DNA of 64,000 nucleotides from Spirosoma sp. SC4-14 (GTDB taxonomy: Bacteria; Bacteroidota; Bacteroidia; Cytophagales; Spirosomataceae), in contig NZ_CP147518.1 in the NCBI RefSeq assembly GCF_037201965.1, forward strand, positions 87,001 through 151,000, in the 5' to 3' direction. Made by a program: the position numbers and the translations under genes. This document shows, piece by piece, positions 52,612-61,209 of the stretch. A model generated the notes under the pieces. That model was not told where the DNA came from, made no database searches, and saw only the letters and a program-made list of their open reading frames with translations. How positions within the stretch are numbered: position 1 is the stretch's first letter; each line of letters starts with the position of its first letter.

Positions 52612-53232
52612 ATGAGTCATATTCAAAAGATACTGTTTGTCCTTTGCCTATTGAGTAGTAGTGTTGCTTTTGGGCAACTTACCGAAGATCCCGAAGACCG
52701 TCGGGACCAGGGCAAGGACCCGTTTAAAACCCAGACAATTGATGGCGATCCCTTACCATTTTCGCAGCGCTTACGGTTTGGTGGTGGCATAAACGGCTTC
52801 CGGTTTGGCAATCCATTCAGTTTGGGTGTTTCGCCAGTAGTTGCCTATCAAACAACCGAACGGCTTATTCTGGGCATTGGCGGAACGTATAACTACACGC
52901 ATTACAAAGCCCCTTATTATGTGCCAACTACCTATAATCAGTTTGGTGTAAGAGGGTTTGCCATGTATGAATTTATTCCGTCTATTCTGCCAAACCTGTA
53001 TTTGCACGGGGAGATCGAGAATAGCTCCATTCAGGTTCGCGACGATCAGACAAGCCAGAAAAGTAGTGTGGGTGTAACAGCACCTTTAGTCGGGCTAACC
53101 TATTCTCAGCCCATTTCGCGCCGATTTGGGGTAAATCTTACCGCCCTATATAATCTGAATTACAACGATCCACAGGGTGTGTCGCAGTATATTTATGGCA
53201 GCCCACTTGTTATTCGGCTATCCTTTTTCTAA
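52612..53232 (+). CDS. Probable outer-membrane protein of unknown family
   Basis: A 206-residue exported protein. Signal peptide MSHIQKILFVLCLLSSSVAF with cleavage near GQLTE. The mature part has amphipathic strands (FGGGINGFRFGNPFSLGVSP, LILGIGGTYNYTHY, FGVNLTALYNLNYN) and ends LVIRLSFF with terminal Phe, consistent with an eight- or ten-stranded outer-membrane barrel. An acidic segment EDPEDRRDQGKDPF follows the signal. It follows mgtC by 27 nt and is followed by a 60-bp palindrome. Function unknown. Confidence 0.75.
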   Translation: MSHIQKILFVLCLLSSSVAFGQLTEDPEDRRDQGKDPFKTQTIDGDPLPFSQRLRFGGGINGFRFGNPFSLGVSPVVAYQTTERLILGIGGTYNYTHYKAPYYVPTTYNQFGVRGFAMYEFIPSILPNLYLHGEIENSSIQVRDDQTSQKSSVGVTAPLVGLTYSQPISRRFGVNLTALYNLNYNDPQGVSQYIYGSPLVIRLSFF

Positions 53233-53235
53233 GAG

Positions 53236-53295
53236 AATCATACTCATAAAAAAGCACCGCTCTGCGCAGAGCGGTGCTTTTTTATGAGTATGATT
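53236..53295. terminator. 60-bp perfect palindrome between convergent genes
   Basis: Arms 53236-53265 and 53266-53295 are exact reverse complements (30 bp). A GC-rich inner part (AGCACCGCTCTGC) is flanked by A6/T6 runs and AT-rich ends, giving a bidirectional terminator. The outer end meets the TAA stop of the minus-strand SGNH gene (53295-53297). Confidence 0.88.
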
Positions 53296-54377
53296 TACGG
53301 AATTTGTTGCCAAATTAAATCCGCGATTCGTTGCATACCTAAATCGTTGGGGTGTGCTGCAACCGATGGGTTTGCATACTGACTGGCAAAGTACTTGCTT
53401 TGCGGAACAATCTCACGTAAATCGGCCAGAGCAAAGCCTTTTTCCAGCGTTACTTTTCGGATTGAAATGTCGGTTTGAGGGCGGTTCCAGACGCTGGTAG
53501 AACAGACAATTTTAACCGGCTGTCCGCTATAGGTAGCAAGCTTATCCAATAAGTTACGGAACTGGAGTTCAAAGTTTCGGCTAAAGACATCGCCCTCGTC
53601 CACATTTTCACCAATCCGAACAATAATCAGATCTGGCTTATACTGCTGGAGAACAGTGTTAAATTCATCAATTGAGTAGCCTGGCGCTCCAAACTGCCTT
53701 TCAAAATTACCGCCTGTTTGTAGTTGATAATTTACCGCCGGATACAACGTTTGCAGATAGCCATTCAGTAGGTGTACAAAATCTTTTTCGGGAGCCGATG
53801 CCGCCATTCCATTATTGTTGTACCAGCCAACTTCCGGATAAGGCGCATGACTCATGATGCTATTGCCAATCACCAGCATTCGCTGAAAATAAAGAGAGTA
53901 ATTAGCGGAAGCTGGCTCCGATACCAGGTCATTAATGCGGGTACGGGCCAGAACCGTATTCTTGCTTATGATAGGTACCTGGCTACCAACGGTCCAGGAT
54001 TTGCCATTATCGTAGGAGTATTCAAATACGGCTCCTGTAGGCATTCCGGTAGCAGATAGGGGCACCTTTCCGCCATAATTGATACTGCCACTGTCCTGAG
54101 TAAATGTTGGAACTGGGAGCCCCTGCGGAATGGCAGGTGGAATCGTTGGGGGAAAGTGTCGGGTATATGTTTGTGGCAGGCAATCGGGAGTAATACAATT
54201 AACGGGCGTTTTAGGGGTTGTAAGCAAATCGGATGGGTCGAATGGAGTACAGCTAAAATGAGTTACAGCTACATAAAGTAGGAAAATGTAGCTATAACAC
54301 CTAAATTGGCTGCTGTAATGAATACTCGATAGACTTTTCTGCTTCGGAGTTATTAAGGACGCAAGTATATTATACAT
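53295..54377 (-). CDS. SGNH/GDSL hydrolase lipoprotein
   Basis: A 360-residue exported esterase-like protein. ATG 54377 is chosen: the hydrophobic run SYIFLLYVAVTHFSC then gives a lipobox-like end (HFSC), although the signal is preceded by a long charged stretch of about 25 residues. A beta domain (about 90-175) carries SINYGGKVPLSATGMPTGAV and resembles a chitobiase C-terminal or FN3 type. The SGNH core follows with MLVIGNSIMSHAPY (nucleophile Ser), LIIVRIGENVDEGD (Asn block) and AAHPNDLGMQRIADLI (catalytic His). Substrate unknown; carbohydrate deacetylation is a reasonable guess given the neighbouring acetylation genes. Upstream frame to 54539 is unlikely to be translated. Confidence 0.8.
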   Translation of the reverse strand: MYNILASLITPKQKSLSSIHYSSQFRCYSYIFLLYVAVTHFSCTPFDPSDLLTTPKTPVNCITPDCLPQTYTRHFPPTIPPAIPQGLPVPTFTQDSGSINYGGKVPLSATGMPTGAVFEYSYDNGKSWTVGSQVPIISKNTVLARTRINDLVSEPASANYSLYFQRMLVIGNSIMSHAPYPEVGWYNNNGMAASAPEKDFVHLLNGYLQTLYPAVNYQLQTGGNFERQFGAPGYSIDEFNTVLQQYKPDLIIVRIGENVDEGDVFSRNFELQFRNLLDKLATYSGQPVKIVCSTSVWNRPQTDISIRKVTLEKGFALADLREIVPQSKYFASQYANPSVAAHPNDLGMQRIADLIWQQIP

Positions 54378-54732
54378 ATGCGTTAATCTGGTTTTGATGG
54401 CTATGGTACTATAAACAAAAATAGTCTCCTGGCGATTAGAAGGCCAATAATTGTTACCATCATCAGGATTTCGTAGTGGCTGCGCCAAGGGCCTCATAGC
54501 CAAAGGGTTAAACACATAGGTAAAATAAATATCTATCATAAAAAAAACCGCTTTCTAAGTTAGAATTAATGGGTTTAAGAAATTTTTATAAATTTTGGGC
54601 GATGAAGTTTCATTTGCTAATTTTTTATATAAAGCACTAAGGTACATACAAGTTTATAAAAGGGCTTATCACGTAATGATAACCTTACATTAACTTCACC
54701 AATCCAGGAGAACCTTTGTTAAAAATACACCT
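54378..54732. other. AT-rich region between SGNH and MBOAT genes
   Basis: About 355 bp, very AT-rich near 54540-54700. It should contain divergent promoters. AACCTTTG at 54711-54718 is one mismatch from a -7 box but lies only 15 nt before the MBOAT start. No hairpin or RNA recognised. Confidence 0.35.
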
Positions 54733-56175
54733 ATGCTTTTTAGTTCGGCAATCTTTTTGTTTTTGTTTTTGCCATCTTTTTTAATTGTCTACTATATAAT
54801 TCCCCATCATTGGCGAAACGCTTTTTTATTTACCGCCAGCCTGTTTTTTTATGCCTGGGGCGAGTCGGTAATTGTATTTGTCTTGTTATTATCGGCATTT
54901 ATAAATTTTCTGGCAGGAAAGCTTATTGAACAGGGGAAGCGTAAGGCAGGGTTAACGTTATCTTTGGTAGGTAGTTTATCGTTACTGATCTATTATAAGT
55001 ATGCAAATTTCCTGGTAGATTCGGTAAAGGGCTTCGCTGAAGTCTTTATGATGCCAATTACTGATGCAATAAATCTGGCTCAGATTGCTTTGCCAATCGG
55101 GATAAGTTTCTATACATTTCAGGGGATATCTTATACTTTGGATGTGTATTGGGGACGCATTAAGGCGAATCGCAGTTTTCTGGATTATGGTACCTACATA
55201 GCCATGTTTCCACATCAAATTGCGGGCCCTATAGTGCGCTATGCAGATATTGCTCCTGAACTGATTGACCGTACGCTTTCTGTCGAAAAATTTGGGGTTG
55301 GTGCTGAACGCTTCATTATTGGTTTGGCTAAAAAAGTTTTACTGGCAAATACATTCGCTAATGTTGCCGATACAATATTCAATGCTCCGGATACTACTTA
55401 TTCGACTGGGGTGGCCTGGATCGGAATAGTTTTTTATAGCCTTCAGATTTACTTCGATTTTTCGGGCTATTCTGACATGGCAATTGGGCTAGGAAAAATG
55501 GTTGGATTTGATTTTAAGGAAAATTTCAACTATCCATATATCGCCCGGTCAATTCAGGATTTTTGGCGACGCTGGCATATTTCTCTCTCAAGCTGGTTTC
55601 GCGATTATCTTTATATTCCTTTGGGAGGTAATAGAGGGAGTAAATTACAGACCTATCGCAACCTGCTTATTGTCTTTTTTGTGACTGGTCTCTGGCATGG
55701 TGCTAGTTGGAATTTTATTATTTGGGGCTTGTATCATGGGTTGTTTTTGCTCATAGAGCGTGCAGGGCTAGCCCGGCGTCTCGAAAAAATGTGGGCACCA
55801 ATTCCTTATATTTACACAATAGTAGTTGTAATGATTGGTTGGGTATTTTTTCGGACCGAAAATTTACCGAAAGCCATAATGTACCTGAAAAAAATGGCCG
55901 GTTTCGTTCCGCCAGAAACTGTTAACACGTTTCCTTTTTCTTATTTTCTAAACATAGAAACCATCATAACCTTGTTATTTGGCTTGTTATTTGCAATGCC
56001 TGTATATTATCGGTTTCATGAATGGGTCAAAGCATTACAGACTAGGTTTCGGTTTCAGAAACTCCAGATTCTGTTTGATTCGCTCTATACTGTTAGTCTA
56101 ATTCTACTTTTTGTTGGTACAGTAATGTATTTGGCAGCTGATACGTACAATCCTTTTATTTATTTTCGATTTTAA
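54733..56175 (+). CDS. MBOAT family O-acyltransferase (AlgI-like)
   Basis: A 480-residue polytopic inner-membrane protein that moves acyl groups across the membrane for polysaccharide acetylation. The AlgI-type sequence is complete: MLFSSAIFLFLFLPSF at the start, LPIGISFYTFQGISYTLD, HQIAGPIVRYADI, then DFSGYSDMAIGLGKMVGFDF, FWRRWHISLSSWFRDYLYIP and the catalytic His322 in TGLWHGASWNFIIWG. Adjacent to an AlgJ/AlgX-like gene 58 nt downstream, forming the usual acetylation pair. The polysaccharide receiving acetate is not identified here; it could be the product of the cluster at 1-5 kb. Confidence 0.93.
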   Translation: MLFSSAIFLFLFLPSFLIVYYIIPHHWRNAFLFTASLFFYAWGESVIVFVLLLSAFINFLAGKLIEQGKRKAGLTLSLVGSLSLLIYYKYANFLVDSVKGFAEVFMMPITDAINLAQIALPIGISFYTFQGISYTLDVYWGRIKANRSFLDYGTYIAMFPHQIAGPIVRYADIAPELIDRTLSVEKFGVGAERFIIGLAKKVLLANTFANVADTIFNAPDTTYSTGVAWIGIVFYSLQIYFDFSGYSDMAIGLGKMVGFDFKENFNYPYIARSIQDFWRRWHISLSSWFRDYLYIPLGGNRGSKLQTYRNLLIVFFVTGLWHGASWNFIIWGLYHGLFLLIERAGLARRLEKMWAPIPYIYTIVVVMIGWVFFRTENLPKAIMYLKKMAGFVPPETVNTFPFSYFLNIETIITLLFGLLFAMPVYYRFHEWVKALQTRFRFQKLQILFDSLYTVSLILLFVGTVMYLAADTYNPFIYFRF

Positions 56176-56233
56176 ATTTCTGTATAGTTTATTTACTTTG
56201 AATAAATATGTAACATTATTGCCATAATTATTT

Positions 56234-57382
56234 ATGACCGTTTCCATACCTCGTAAAAAAGTTAAGCCAATTCGTCTGAAACAATACCGTTTCAGAATAA
56301 CCGCTTTGGGCTTCGCTATTTTACTGCTGTTGCCAAGTATGGATCAATGGTTTGGCTTTTCGAGTAAATTTAAAAGTACTGAAAAACGCATCCTGGCTCC
56401 ATTTCCTACCTTTAGGTTTCCTCATATAATGACATTCATCCATGAATTTGATCAGTACTATAAGGAAAATTTTGGATGGCGAAATGCACTTTTTCATACA
56501 TATAGTTACTGGAAATTAGTTGGACTGGGCAAATCGCCGTTGCCTGAGAAAGTAGTAGTTGGTAAAAATGGCTGGTTCTATCCCGGCAATAGCCTCAACC
56601 GAGTGGCCGACCAGCATCAGGGCATTTGTCCATTGCCATTATCGTCAATGAAAGCAATTGCAGAAAAACTTGCTTACTTTCAACGCCAATTGGCCGAACA
56701 AAATACTAAACTCTATCTGCTTGTTGCGCCAGATTCCTATTCCGTATATCCTGAAAATTTACCCGACTTTATAAAAAGCACAAAACAATCAAATTTTGAC
56801 TTGTTTAAGCACTATTTGAATCAACATACGAGCATCCCGTTAATAGATGTTTATACGCCCCTAATAGAGGCTAAAAAAAAGCGGCCTGTCTATTGTCAGA
56901 CCGATACACATTGGAACGATTTCGGTTCGCTAGTGGCTTCGTTAGCCATGGTTAATCGTGTCAGAAACGATTTTCCTCAACTTCCTTTGGCTAGTCTGGA
57001 CGATTATCGGATTAAAGTTCTGAGAGGAATGGGTGGAGACCTAACAACGATGTTGGCTTTGAATAAAGAATTCAGGGATTCCGTAACTTATAAAATTAAA
57101 CCCGTTTCTACGCTGGCTGCTTATCAGATAGAGAATACTCCCAATAGTCAGATGGGACTAGCCAGCTCCCGATTTATTGGCCAACATCCTCAACTGCCAA
57201 AACTATTAATGATTGGTGATTCATTCAGCTTTAGTATGAATCAATTTGTGCCCAACTATTTCGGTAAGACGTATATTGTGCGCAATACTGCCTTTGATCT
57301 GGATTTGGTTAAAGCTGAACAACCCGATATTGTCGTTCTTGAAATAGTTGAGCGTAATATTAATCTGCTGGTTAATTACTAG
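56234..57382 (+). CDS. AlgJ/AlgX-like SGNH acetyltransferase
   Basis: A 382-residue protein with an N-terminal membrane anchor (about 25-41, ITALGFAILLLLPSM) and a periplasmic SGNH-like domain. The two catalytic elements of AlgJ/AlgX are visible: Asp224 and His226 in CQTDTHWNDFGS, and Ser330 in LMIGDSFSFSMN. WFYPGNSLNRVADQHQG is the usual substrate-side segment. It should take an acyl group from the MBOAT partner and place it on a polysaccharide hydroxyl. It is cotranscribed with the MBOAT gene and followed by a terminator. Confidence 0.9.
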   Translation: MTVSIPRKKVKPIRLKQYRFRITALGFAILLLLPSMDQWFGFSSKFKSTEKRILAPFPTFRFPHIMTFIHEFDQYYKENFGWRNALFHTYSYWKLVGLGKSPLPEKVVVGKNGWFYPGNSLNRVADQHQGICPLPLSSMKAIAEKLAYFQRQLAEQNTKLYLLVAPDSYSVYPENLPDFIKSTKQSNFDLFKHYLNQHTSIPLIDVYTPLIEAKKKRPVYCQTDTHWNDFGSLVASLAMVNRVRNDFPQLPLASLDDYRIKVLRGMGGDLTTMLALNKEFRDSVTYKIKPVSTLAAYQIENTPNSQMGLASSRFIGQHPQLPKLLMIGDSFSFSMNQFVPNYFGKTYIVRNTAFDLDLVKAEQPDIVVLEIVERNINLLVNY

Positions 57383-57411
57383 GTCATATAAATTTGCGTA
57401 ATTAGCTGAAT

Positions 57412-57437
57412 ACCAGTAGAAAAACTACTGGTTCTCT
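57412..57437 (+). terminator. Hairpin terminator after the acetylation operon
   Basis: ACCAGTAG (57412-57419) pairs with CTACTGGT (57425-57432), loop AAAAA, followed by T-rich TCTCTT. It lies between convergent ends of the AlgJ-like and GMC oxidoreductase genes. Confidence 0.6.
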
Positions 57438-57449
57438 TCTGAATTTCCA

Positions 57450-59102
57450 TTAGGCATTACGTTCTATCAGATTTTCAGATGATTTGCCTGAAATTAAATC
57501 TACCGCTTTTTCGGCAATCATTACAACGGGTGCATTTGTATTTCCTGATACAATAGTTGGCATTATCGACGCATCGACAACGCGCAGATTCTCTATTCCC
57601 CGAACTCGTAAAGCACTATCTACAACGGCGGTTTCATCGTCGGCTGGGCCCATTTTACACGTTCCAACCGGGTGATAAACAGTTTCAAGCTGCTGCAAAA
57701 TATGATTCCAGATATCGTCGTCAGAATGATGTTTTGCCGGGGTTTGCAGTTGTAATCGAAAAGGATCAAATGCCTTCGCCTGCATAATGTCTAAGGCTTG
57801 CCGAACACCGTTAATAAGCGTATGCCGGTCGTCTTCATGAGTAAGGTAATTAGGCTGGATTATGGGGGCGTCGGTTGGGTTTTTGGAGCGTAAGCTTATG
57901 TAGCCAGCGCTTTTAGGCTTCAATAGAGTTGGTAAAATGGTGTAGCCATCTGTAGTTGGCCAGGTAGTCAGATCATACATATCGGCTGCATAATCAGCGC
58001 CCATATGAACCGGTGCAAAATGCAACTGCAGGTCTGGCCGGTCTTTTCCGGAATTGGTACGCAGAAAAGCCACTGCTTCGAGTGGACTGATTGTCATTGG
58101 GCCTCTTTTAAAAAGAAAGTACTGCCCCAGTGCCTTTACCTGATTGAAAGGTTTTAAGTAAAAGTTTGACGATATACCTCGTTTGGAGCATAAACTACTA
58201 ACCCCTGTAAAGAGATGATCCTGTAGGTTTTGTCCAACACCAATCAGCTCTTTTTTTATGGAAATTCCGGCTTGCCGTAGTGTATCGGCAGGGCCAATAC
58301 CCGAGAGCATCAGCAACTGGGGAGACTGGAAAGCCCCTGCCGACAAGATTACTTCATTTGCGGCATAAGCCGTTTGCGTTTGATGTTTACCGGTAATAAA
58401 CTCAACACCAATAGCCCGATCGTTTTTTAATAAAACCTGTGTTGTATGAGCACGAGTCAGAACGGTTAGATTCGTGCGGCTGAGTACAGGTCTCAGAAAG
58501 GCTGTGGCTGCGCTATGCCGTTTGCCATCTTTAATGGTAAACTGAAAAAAGCCTGCACCGTCTTGTTCTGCCCCATTGCAGTCTGGGTTGGCACAAATTC
58601 CCGTTTGCTGGCACGATTCAACAAAAGCGCTGGCCAGAGGGGTCTGGTAGCGAGTCGCATAGGATACATTCAGGAGGCCTGCGTTGCCATGATAACGACT
58701 ATCAAGTTGAGCATACTGCTCATTATGTTCTGATCGGATAAAATAAGGCAATACATCTTGATATCCCCAACCAGTATTGCCTAAAGCAGCCCAGTCGTCG
58801 TAGTCGAGCCGGTTGCCTCGAACATAGGCCATTGCATTTGTAGAACTGCATCCTCCGAGTGTTTTCCCGCGGGGCTGATACATTCGACGCCCATTCAGCG
58901 CAAGTTGTGGTTCGGTCCAGAACCCCCAATCTACAGCCGTTCCATTGAGTTTGGAGTAGGCCGCTGGTATATGAATTTCTAGTTTTGTATCAGGGCCACC
59001 AGCTTCCAGCAGTAAGACCGATACCAATGGATCGGCCGATAGGCGATTGGCAAGCACGCAGCCCGCCGAGCCTGCCCCTACAATTATGTAATTGAATCGC
59101 AT
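57450..59102 (-). CDS. GMC family oxidoreductase (choline dehydrogenase-like)
   Basis: A 550-residue FAD enzyme. FAD-binding N-terminus IIVGAGSAGCVLANRLS (GxGxxG at residues 8-13), GKTLGGCSSTNAMAYVRGN, VILSAGAFQSPQLLMLSGIG (signature 2) and GVGQNLQDHL are all typical. The C-terminal active-site region is TVYHPVGTCKMGPADDE with the catalytic His and VVDASIMPTIVSGNTNAPV with Asn. No signal peptide is obvious, so probably cytoplasmic. The substrate may be choline, another alcohol or a sugar; family members are not distinguishable by sequence alone. Divergent from an SMP-30 gene. Confidence 0.92.
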   Translation of the reverse strand: MRFNYIIVGAGSAGCVLANRLSADPLVSVLLLEAGGPDTKLEIHIPAAYSKLNGTAVDWGFWTEPQLALNGRRMYQPRGKTLGGCSSTNAMAYVRGNRLDYDDWAALGNTGWGYQDVLPYFIRSEHNEQYAQLDSRYHGNAGLLNVSYATRYQTPLASAFVESCQQTGICANPDCNGAEQDGAGFFQFTIKDGKRHSAATAFLRPVLSRTNLTVLTRAHTTQVLLKNDRAIGVEFITGKHQTQTAYAANEVILSAGAFQSPQLLMLSGIGPADTLRQAGISIKKELIGVGQNLQDHLFTGVSSLCSKRGISSNFYLKPFNQVKALGQYFLFKRGPMTISPLEAVAFLRTNSGKDRPDLQLHFAPVHMGADYAADMYDLTTWPTTDGYTILPTLLKPKSAGYISLRSKNPTDAPIIQPNYLTHEDDRHTLINGVRQALDIMQAKAFDPFRLQLQTPAKHHSDDDIWNHILQQLETVYHPVGTCKMGPADDETAVVDSALRVRGIENLRVVDASIMPTIVSGNTNAPVVMIAEKAVDLISGKSSENLIERNA

Positions 59103-59127
59103 AGTGAAGCATGTTGGGAGAGCACTA

Positions 59128-59158
59128 AAAATATAAATAAAAAAAAGATTTAATGCAA
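59128..59158 (-). promoter_or_regulatory. Candidate promoter of the GMC oxidoreductase gene
   Basis: On the minus strand TTG (59158-59156), exactly 20 nt, then TATATTTT (59135-59128), five of six -7 positions. The start codon is about 26 nt downstream. Confidence 0.5.
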
Positions 59159-59247
59159 TTACTCGTTCTAGAGCTTATAGATGAATACGGGGCTTTTCAT
59201 ACCAATGCCGTAGGCATGTCATCGTAGTAGCTATTCAGTCAGTGTGT

Positions 59248-59312
59248 GTCTTTCTAGCTCCCTAGGAGCGGCATGATTCCGTCAGCTATCGCTCCTAGGG
59301 AGCTAGAAAGAC
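59248..59312. repeat. 23-bp perfect inverted repeat with 19-nt loop
   Basis: Arms 59248-59270 (with AGCTCCCTAGGAGCG) and 59290-59312 pair exactly. The inner word CTCCCTAGGAG is itself palindromic-like. It lies in the intergenic region between GMC and SMP-30 genes and is not at a gene end, so a terminator role is less likely than for the other hairpins. Nothing else is recognised in the 528-bp region 59103-59631 apart from the short frame at 59453 and the promoter above. Confidence 0.8.
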
Positions 59313-59452
59313 AGGAAATGCCAATTGTGACTACTAAGATGCCACCACTCCGGGGTGATACTGTTTTATGAAAAAGCCCTGTAGATGAATATAAGTCAAC
59401 GGTTTAGGGAAAGTTTTTACAGAATTTGAGACATTCCTTAAACAAAGAGCCA

Positions 59453-59605
59453 TTATTCTAACTTTTCTATAGTAAGTGAGTAGATTTTAGGGTCAAACAT
59501 TGTAGCCAATGGCGCTTTTAAAGACTGTTGCTCAGCACTGGTCCCAGACTTTTTCTGGAATTTTAAGCATGTTGTGCTGAGTTTTTGAATGAGCGTCTCA
59601 GGCAT
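59453..59605 (-). CDS. Possible 50-residue protein
   Basis: A short minus-strand frame, MPETLIQKLSTTCLKFQKKS and onward to a TAA/TAG at 59453, basic at the start and ending SLTIEKLE. It sits just upstream of, and divergent from, the SMP-30 gene. No family, no RBS. Codon choice looks coding-like, but chance is likely. Confidence 0.2.
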   Translation of the reverse strand: MPETLIQKLSTTCLKFQKKSGTSAEQQSLKAPLATMFDPKIYSLTIEKLE

Positions 59606-59631
59606 ATTGAATTCATAATTTGCAGAAACGT

Positions 59632-60438
59632 ATGGACGAAATACGTATACTAGCTTCGGGGTTGCTCTTTCCAGAGGGGCCTGTATTTGACGGATCTGGC
59701 TGTCTCTGGTGTGTTGAGCAGGAAGGGGAAGGGTTGTTTTGTCGAGATCGGGAAGGCGACACCACGCGAGTTCATACGGGTGGCAGACCAAACGGAGCCA
59801 TTGTGCAGGGAAGCTACATCTGGTTTTGTGATTCCGGATTTCACGCAATACGCCGTATGAATATAGAATCAAAATCGATCGAAACCGTTCTTGATCGTAT
59901 TGGAAACCAGCCACTAGGCTGGCCCAATGATCTGTGTTTCGATCAGTTGGGGAACTTACTATTTACGTGTCCTGGCTCGCCACAAGAAGACGCACCGGGT
60001 TACGTGGGCGTTTATCCAACTACTGGTCTGCCAGAAATAATTGCCGAAGGGCTCGATTATCCAAATGGGCTGACAGTATTGCCGGGGGAACAGACCCTAC
60101 TAATCAGTGAAACTCACCGGCAACGGATCTGGCAGGGCTACTGGGATGCCCAGGCGCTAAGCTGGGAAAATATTAGTGTTTGGACAACAGTGATTGAGGT
60201 TCCGGAAGGCAGCTCTATTCCTGGTCCCGATGGGCTAACAATTGGTCCCGATGGCAACTTATATGTAGCTGTTTATGGTGCCGGTATAATCCGGGTTTTC
60301 TCGCCCGATGGGAATTTCCTACGCGATATTACATTGCCGGGGCAGAACCCATCCAATTGCGCTTTCGATCCACTGGGTGAATTGGGTTTGATTGTTACCG
60401 AAACGGAACGGGGCGAGTTGCTCAGTATTACCTTTTGA
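59632..60438 (+). CDS. SMP-30/gluconolactonase/LRE family protein
   Basis: A 268-residue beta-propeller enzyme that opens sugar lactones. ATG 59632 (MDEIRILASGLLFPEGPVFD) is the natural start; TTG 59620 is an unlikely alternative. The metal ligands of the family fall in FPEGPVFD (Glu15), DYPNGLTVLPG (Asn) and PGPDGLTIGPDG (Asp). GNQPLGWPNDLCFDQLGNLL is the conserved second ligand region. Probably cytoplasmic, no signal. It may work with the divergent GMC oxidoreductase, which can produce lactones, but this is an inference from position. Confidence 0.9.
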   Translation: MDEIRILASGLLFPEGPVFDGSGCLWCVEQEGEGLFCRDREGDTTRVHTGGRPNGAIVQGSYIWFCDSGFHAIRRMNIESKSIETVLDRIGNQPLGWPNDLCFDQLGNLLFTCPGSPQEDAPGYVGVYPTTGLPEIIAEGLDYPNGLTVLPGEQTLLISETHRQRIWQGYWDAQALSWENISVWTTVIEVPEGSSIPGPDGLTIGPDGNLYVAVYGAGIIRVFSPDGNFLRDITLPGQNPSNCAFDPLGELGLIVTETERGELLSITF

Positions 60439-60447
60439 GCTATCTGA

Positions 60448-61110
60448 TCATTTCAGATTGGCAAGCACACTAACTCCGCCTTTGGTTCGGTCGCCGATTT
60501 TTACGTTCACTTCGGCATCCAGCGGAATGAATACATCTACCCGAGAGCCAAATTTAATAAACCCCATTTCGTCGCCCTGCTGAACCGGTTGCCCTTCCTT
60601 TACATACCAGATAATGCGTCGGGCAACGGCACCCGCAATCTGGCGGAATAGCACTTCAACGCCGTTGGGTGCCTGAATAACAACCGTAGTTCGCTCGTTT
60701 TCAGTACTCGATTTAGGATGCCAGGCTACCAGATATTTTCCCGGATAGTATTTAAAATAGCGTACAATACCCGTAATTGGATTTCGGTTAACATGCACGT
60801 TTAGCGGAGACATGAAAATAGAAATTTGCCGACGACGTGCTTTAAAATATTCGTCTTCGCTGGTTTCTTCAATCACAACCACGGTGCCATCGGCTGGAGC
60901 AATCACCTGCGATTGGTGGATGGTTAACTGGCGGTTGGGCACCCGAAAGAATTGGACAATCAGCAGAAATAAGATCAGACTGGCAACGGCCAGAAGCGTA
61001 ATTGCTGTTGAGTTGTCAGAGAAGAGATAAAAATAAGCAAGAAAATTCAGGGCCAGCAAAACCAGCCCTGTTGTAAGCATTATGGTGTAACCTTCGCGGT
61101 GTAAGCGCAT
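60448..61110 (-). CDS. psd: Phosphatidylserine decarboxylase
   Basis: A 220-residue membrane enzyme that makes phosphatidylethanolamine. Two hydrophobic segments (about 10-30 and 35-54) precede the catalytic domain. IAPADGTVVVIEET (70-83) and FMSPLNVHVNRNPITG (99-114) are diagnostic, and the self-cleavage site is in FIKFGSRVDVF, with Ser189 becoming the pyruvoyl group. The form lacks the LGST motif and is the shorter type 2 (archaetidylserine decarboxylase-like) group usual in Bacteroidota. The open frame continues upstream to 61167, but that part is translated repeat sequence; ATG 61110 is the true start. Convergent with the SMP-30 gene. Confidence 0.93.
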   Translation of the reverse strand: MRLHREGYTIMLTTGLVLLALNFLAYFYLFSDNSTAITLLAVASLILFLLIVQFFRVPNRQLTIHQSQVIAPADGTVVVIEETSEDEYFKARRRQISIFMSPLNVHVNRNPITGIVRYFKYYPGKYLVAWHPKSSTENERTTVVIQAPNGVEVLFRQIAGAVARRIIWYVKEGQPVQQGDEMGFIKFGSRVDVFIPLDAEVNVKIGDRTKGGVSVLANLK

Positions 61111-61113
61111 AAG

Positions 61114-61201
61114 AAATTGTATGATGTATAATGTATGACGTATGTCTGATGCATCAGGTACCGACAAAATTATACATCATACACTACACATCATACAATT
61201 T
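61114..61201. repeat. Imperfect inverted repeat built from TGTATGATG words
   Basis: Left arm 61114-61144 and right arm 61171-61201 pair with about three mismatches. Both arms are made of the word TGTATGATGTATAATGTATG. It lies between the psd start and the glutamate dehydrogenase stop, with seven nucleotides to spare. It may act as terminator for gdh. Confidence 0.75.
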
Positions 61202-61209
61202 AGGCAAAA

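Noticed and set aside
59453..59914. A 153-codon minus-strand frame overlapping the SMP-30 gene
   Set aside because: Most of it is antisense to a well-supported SMP-30 gene; only the last 50 codons lie in free DNA and are listed separately at low confidence.
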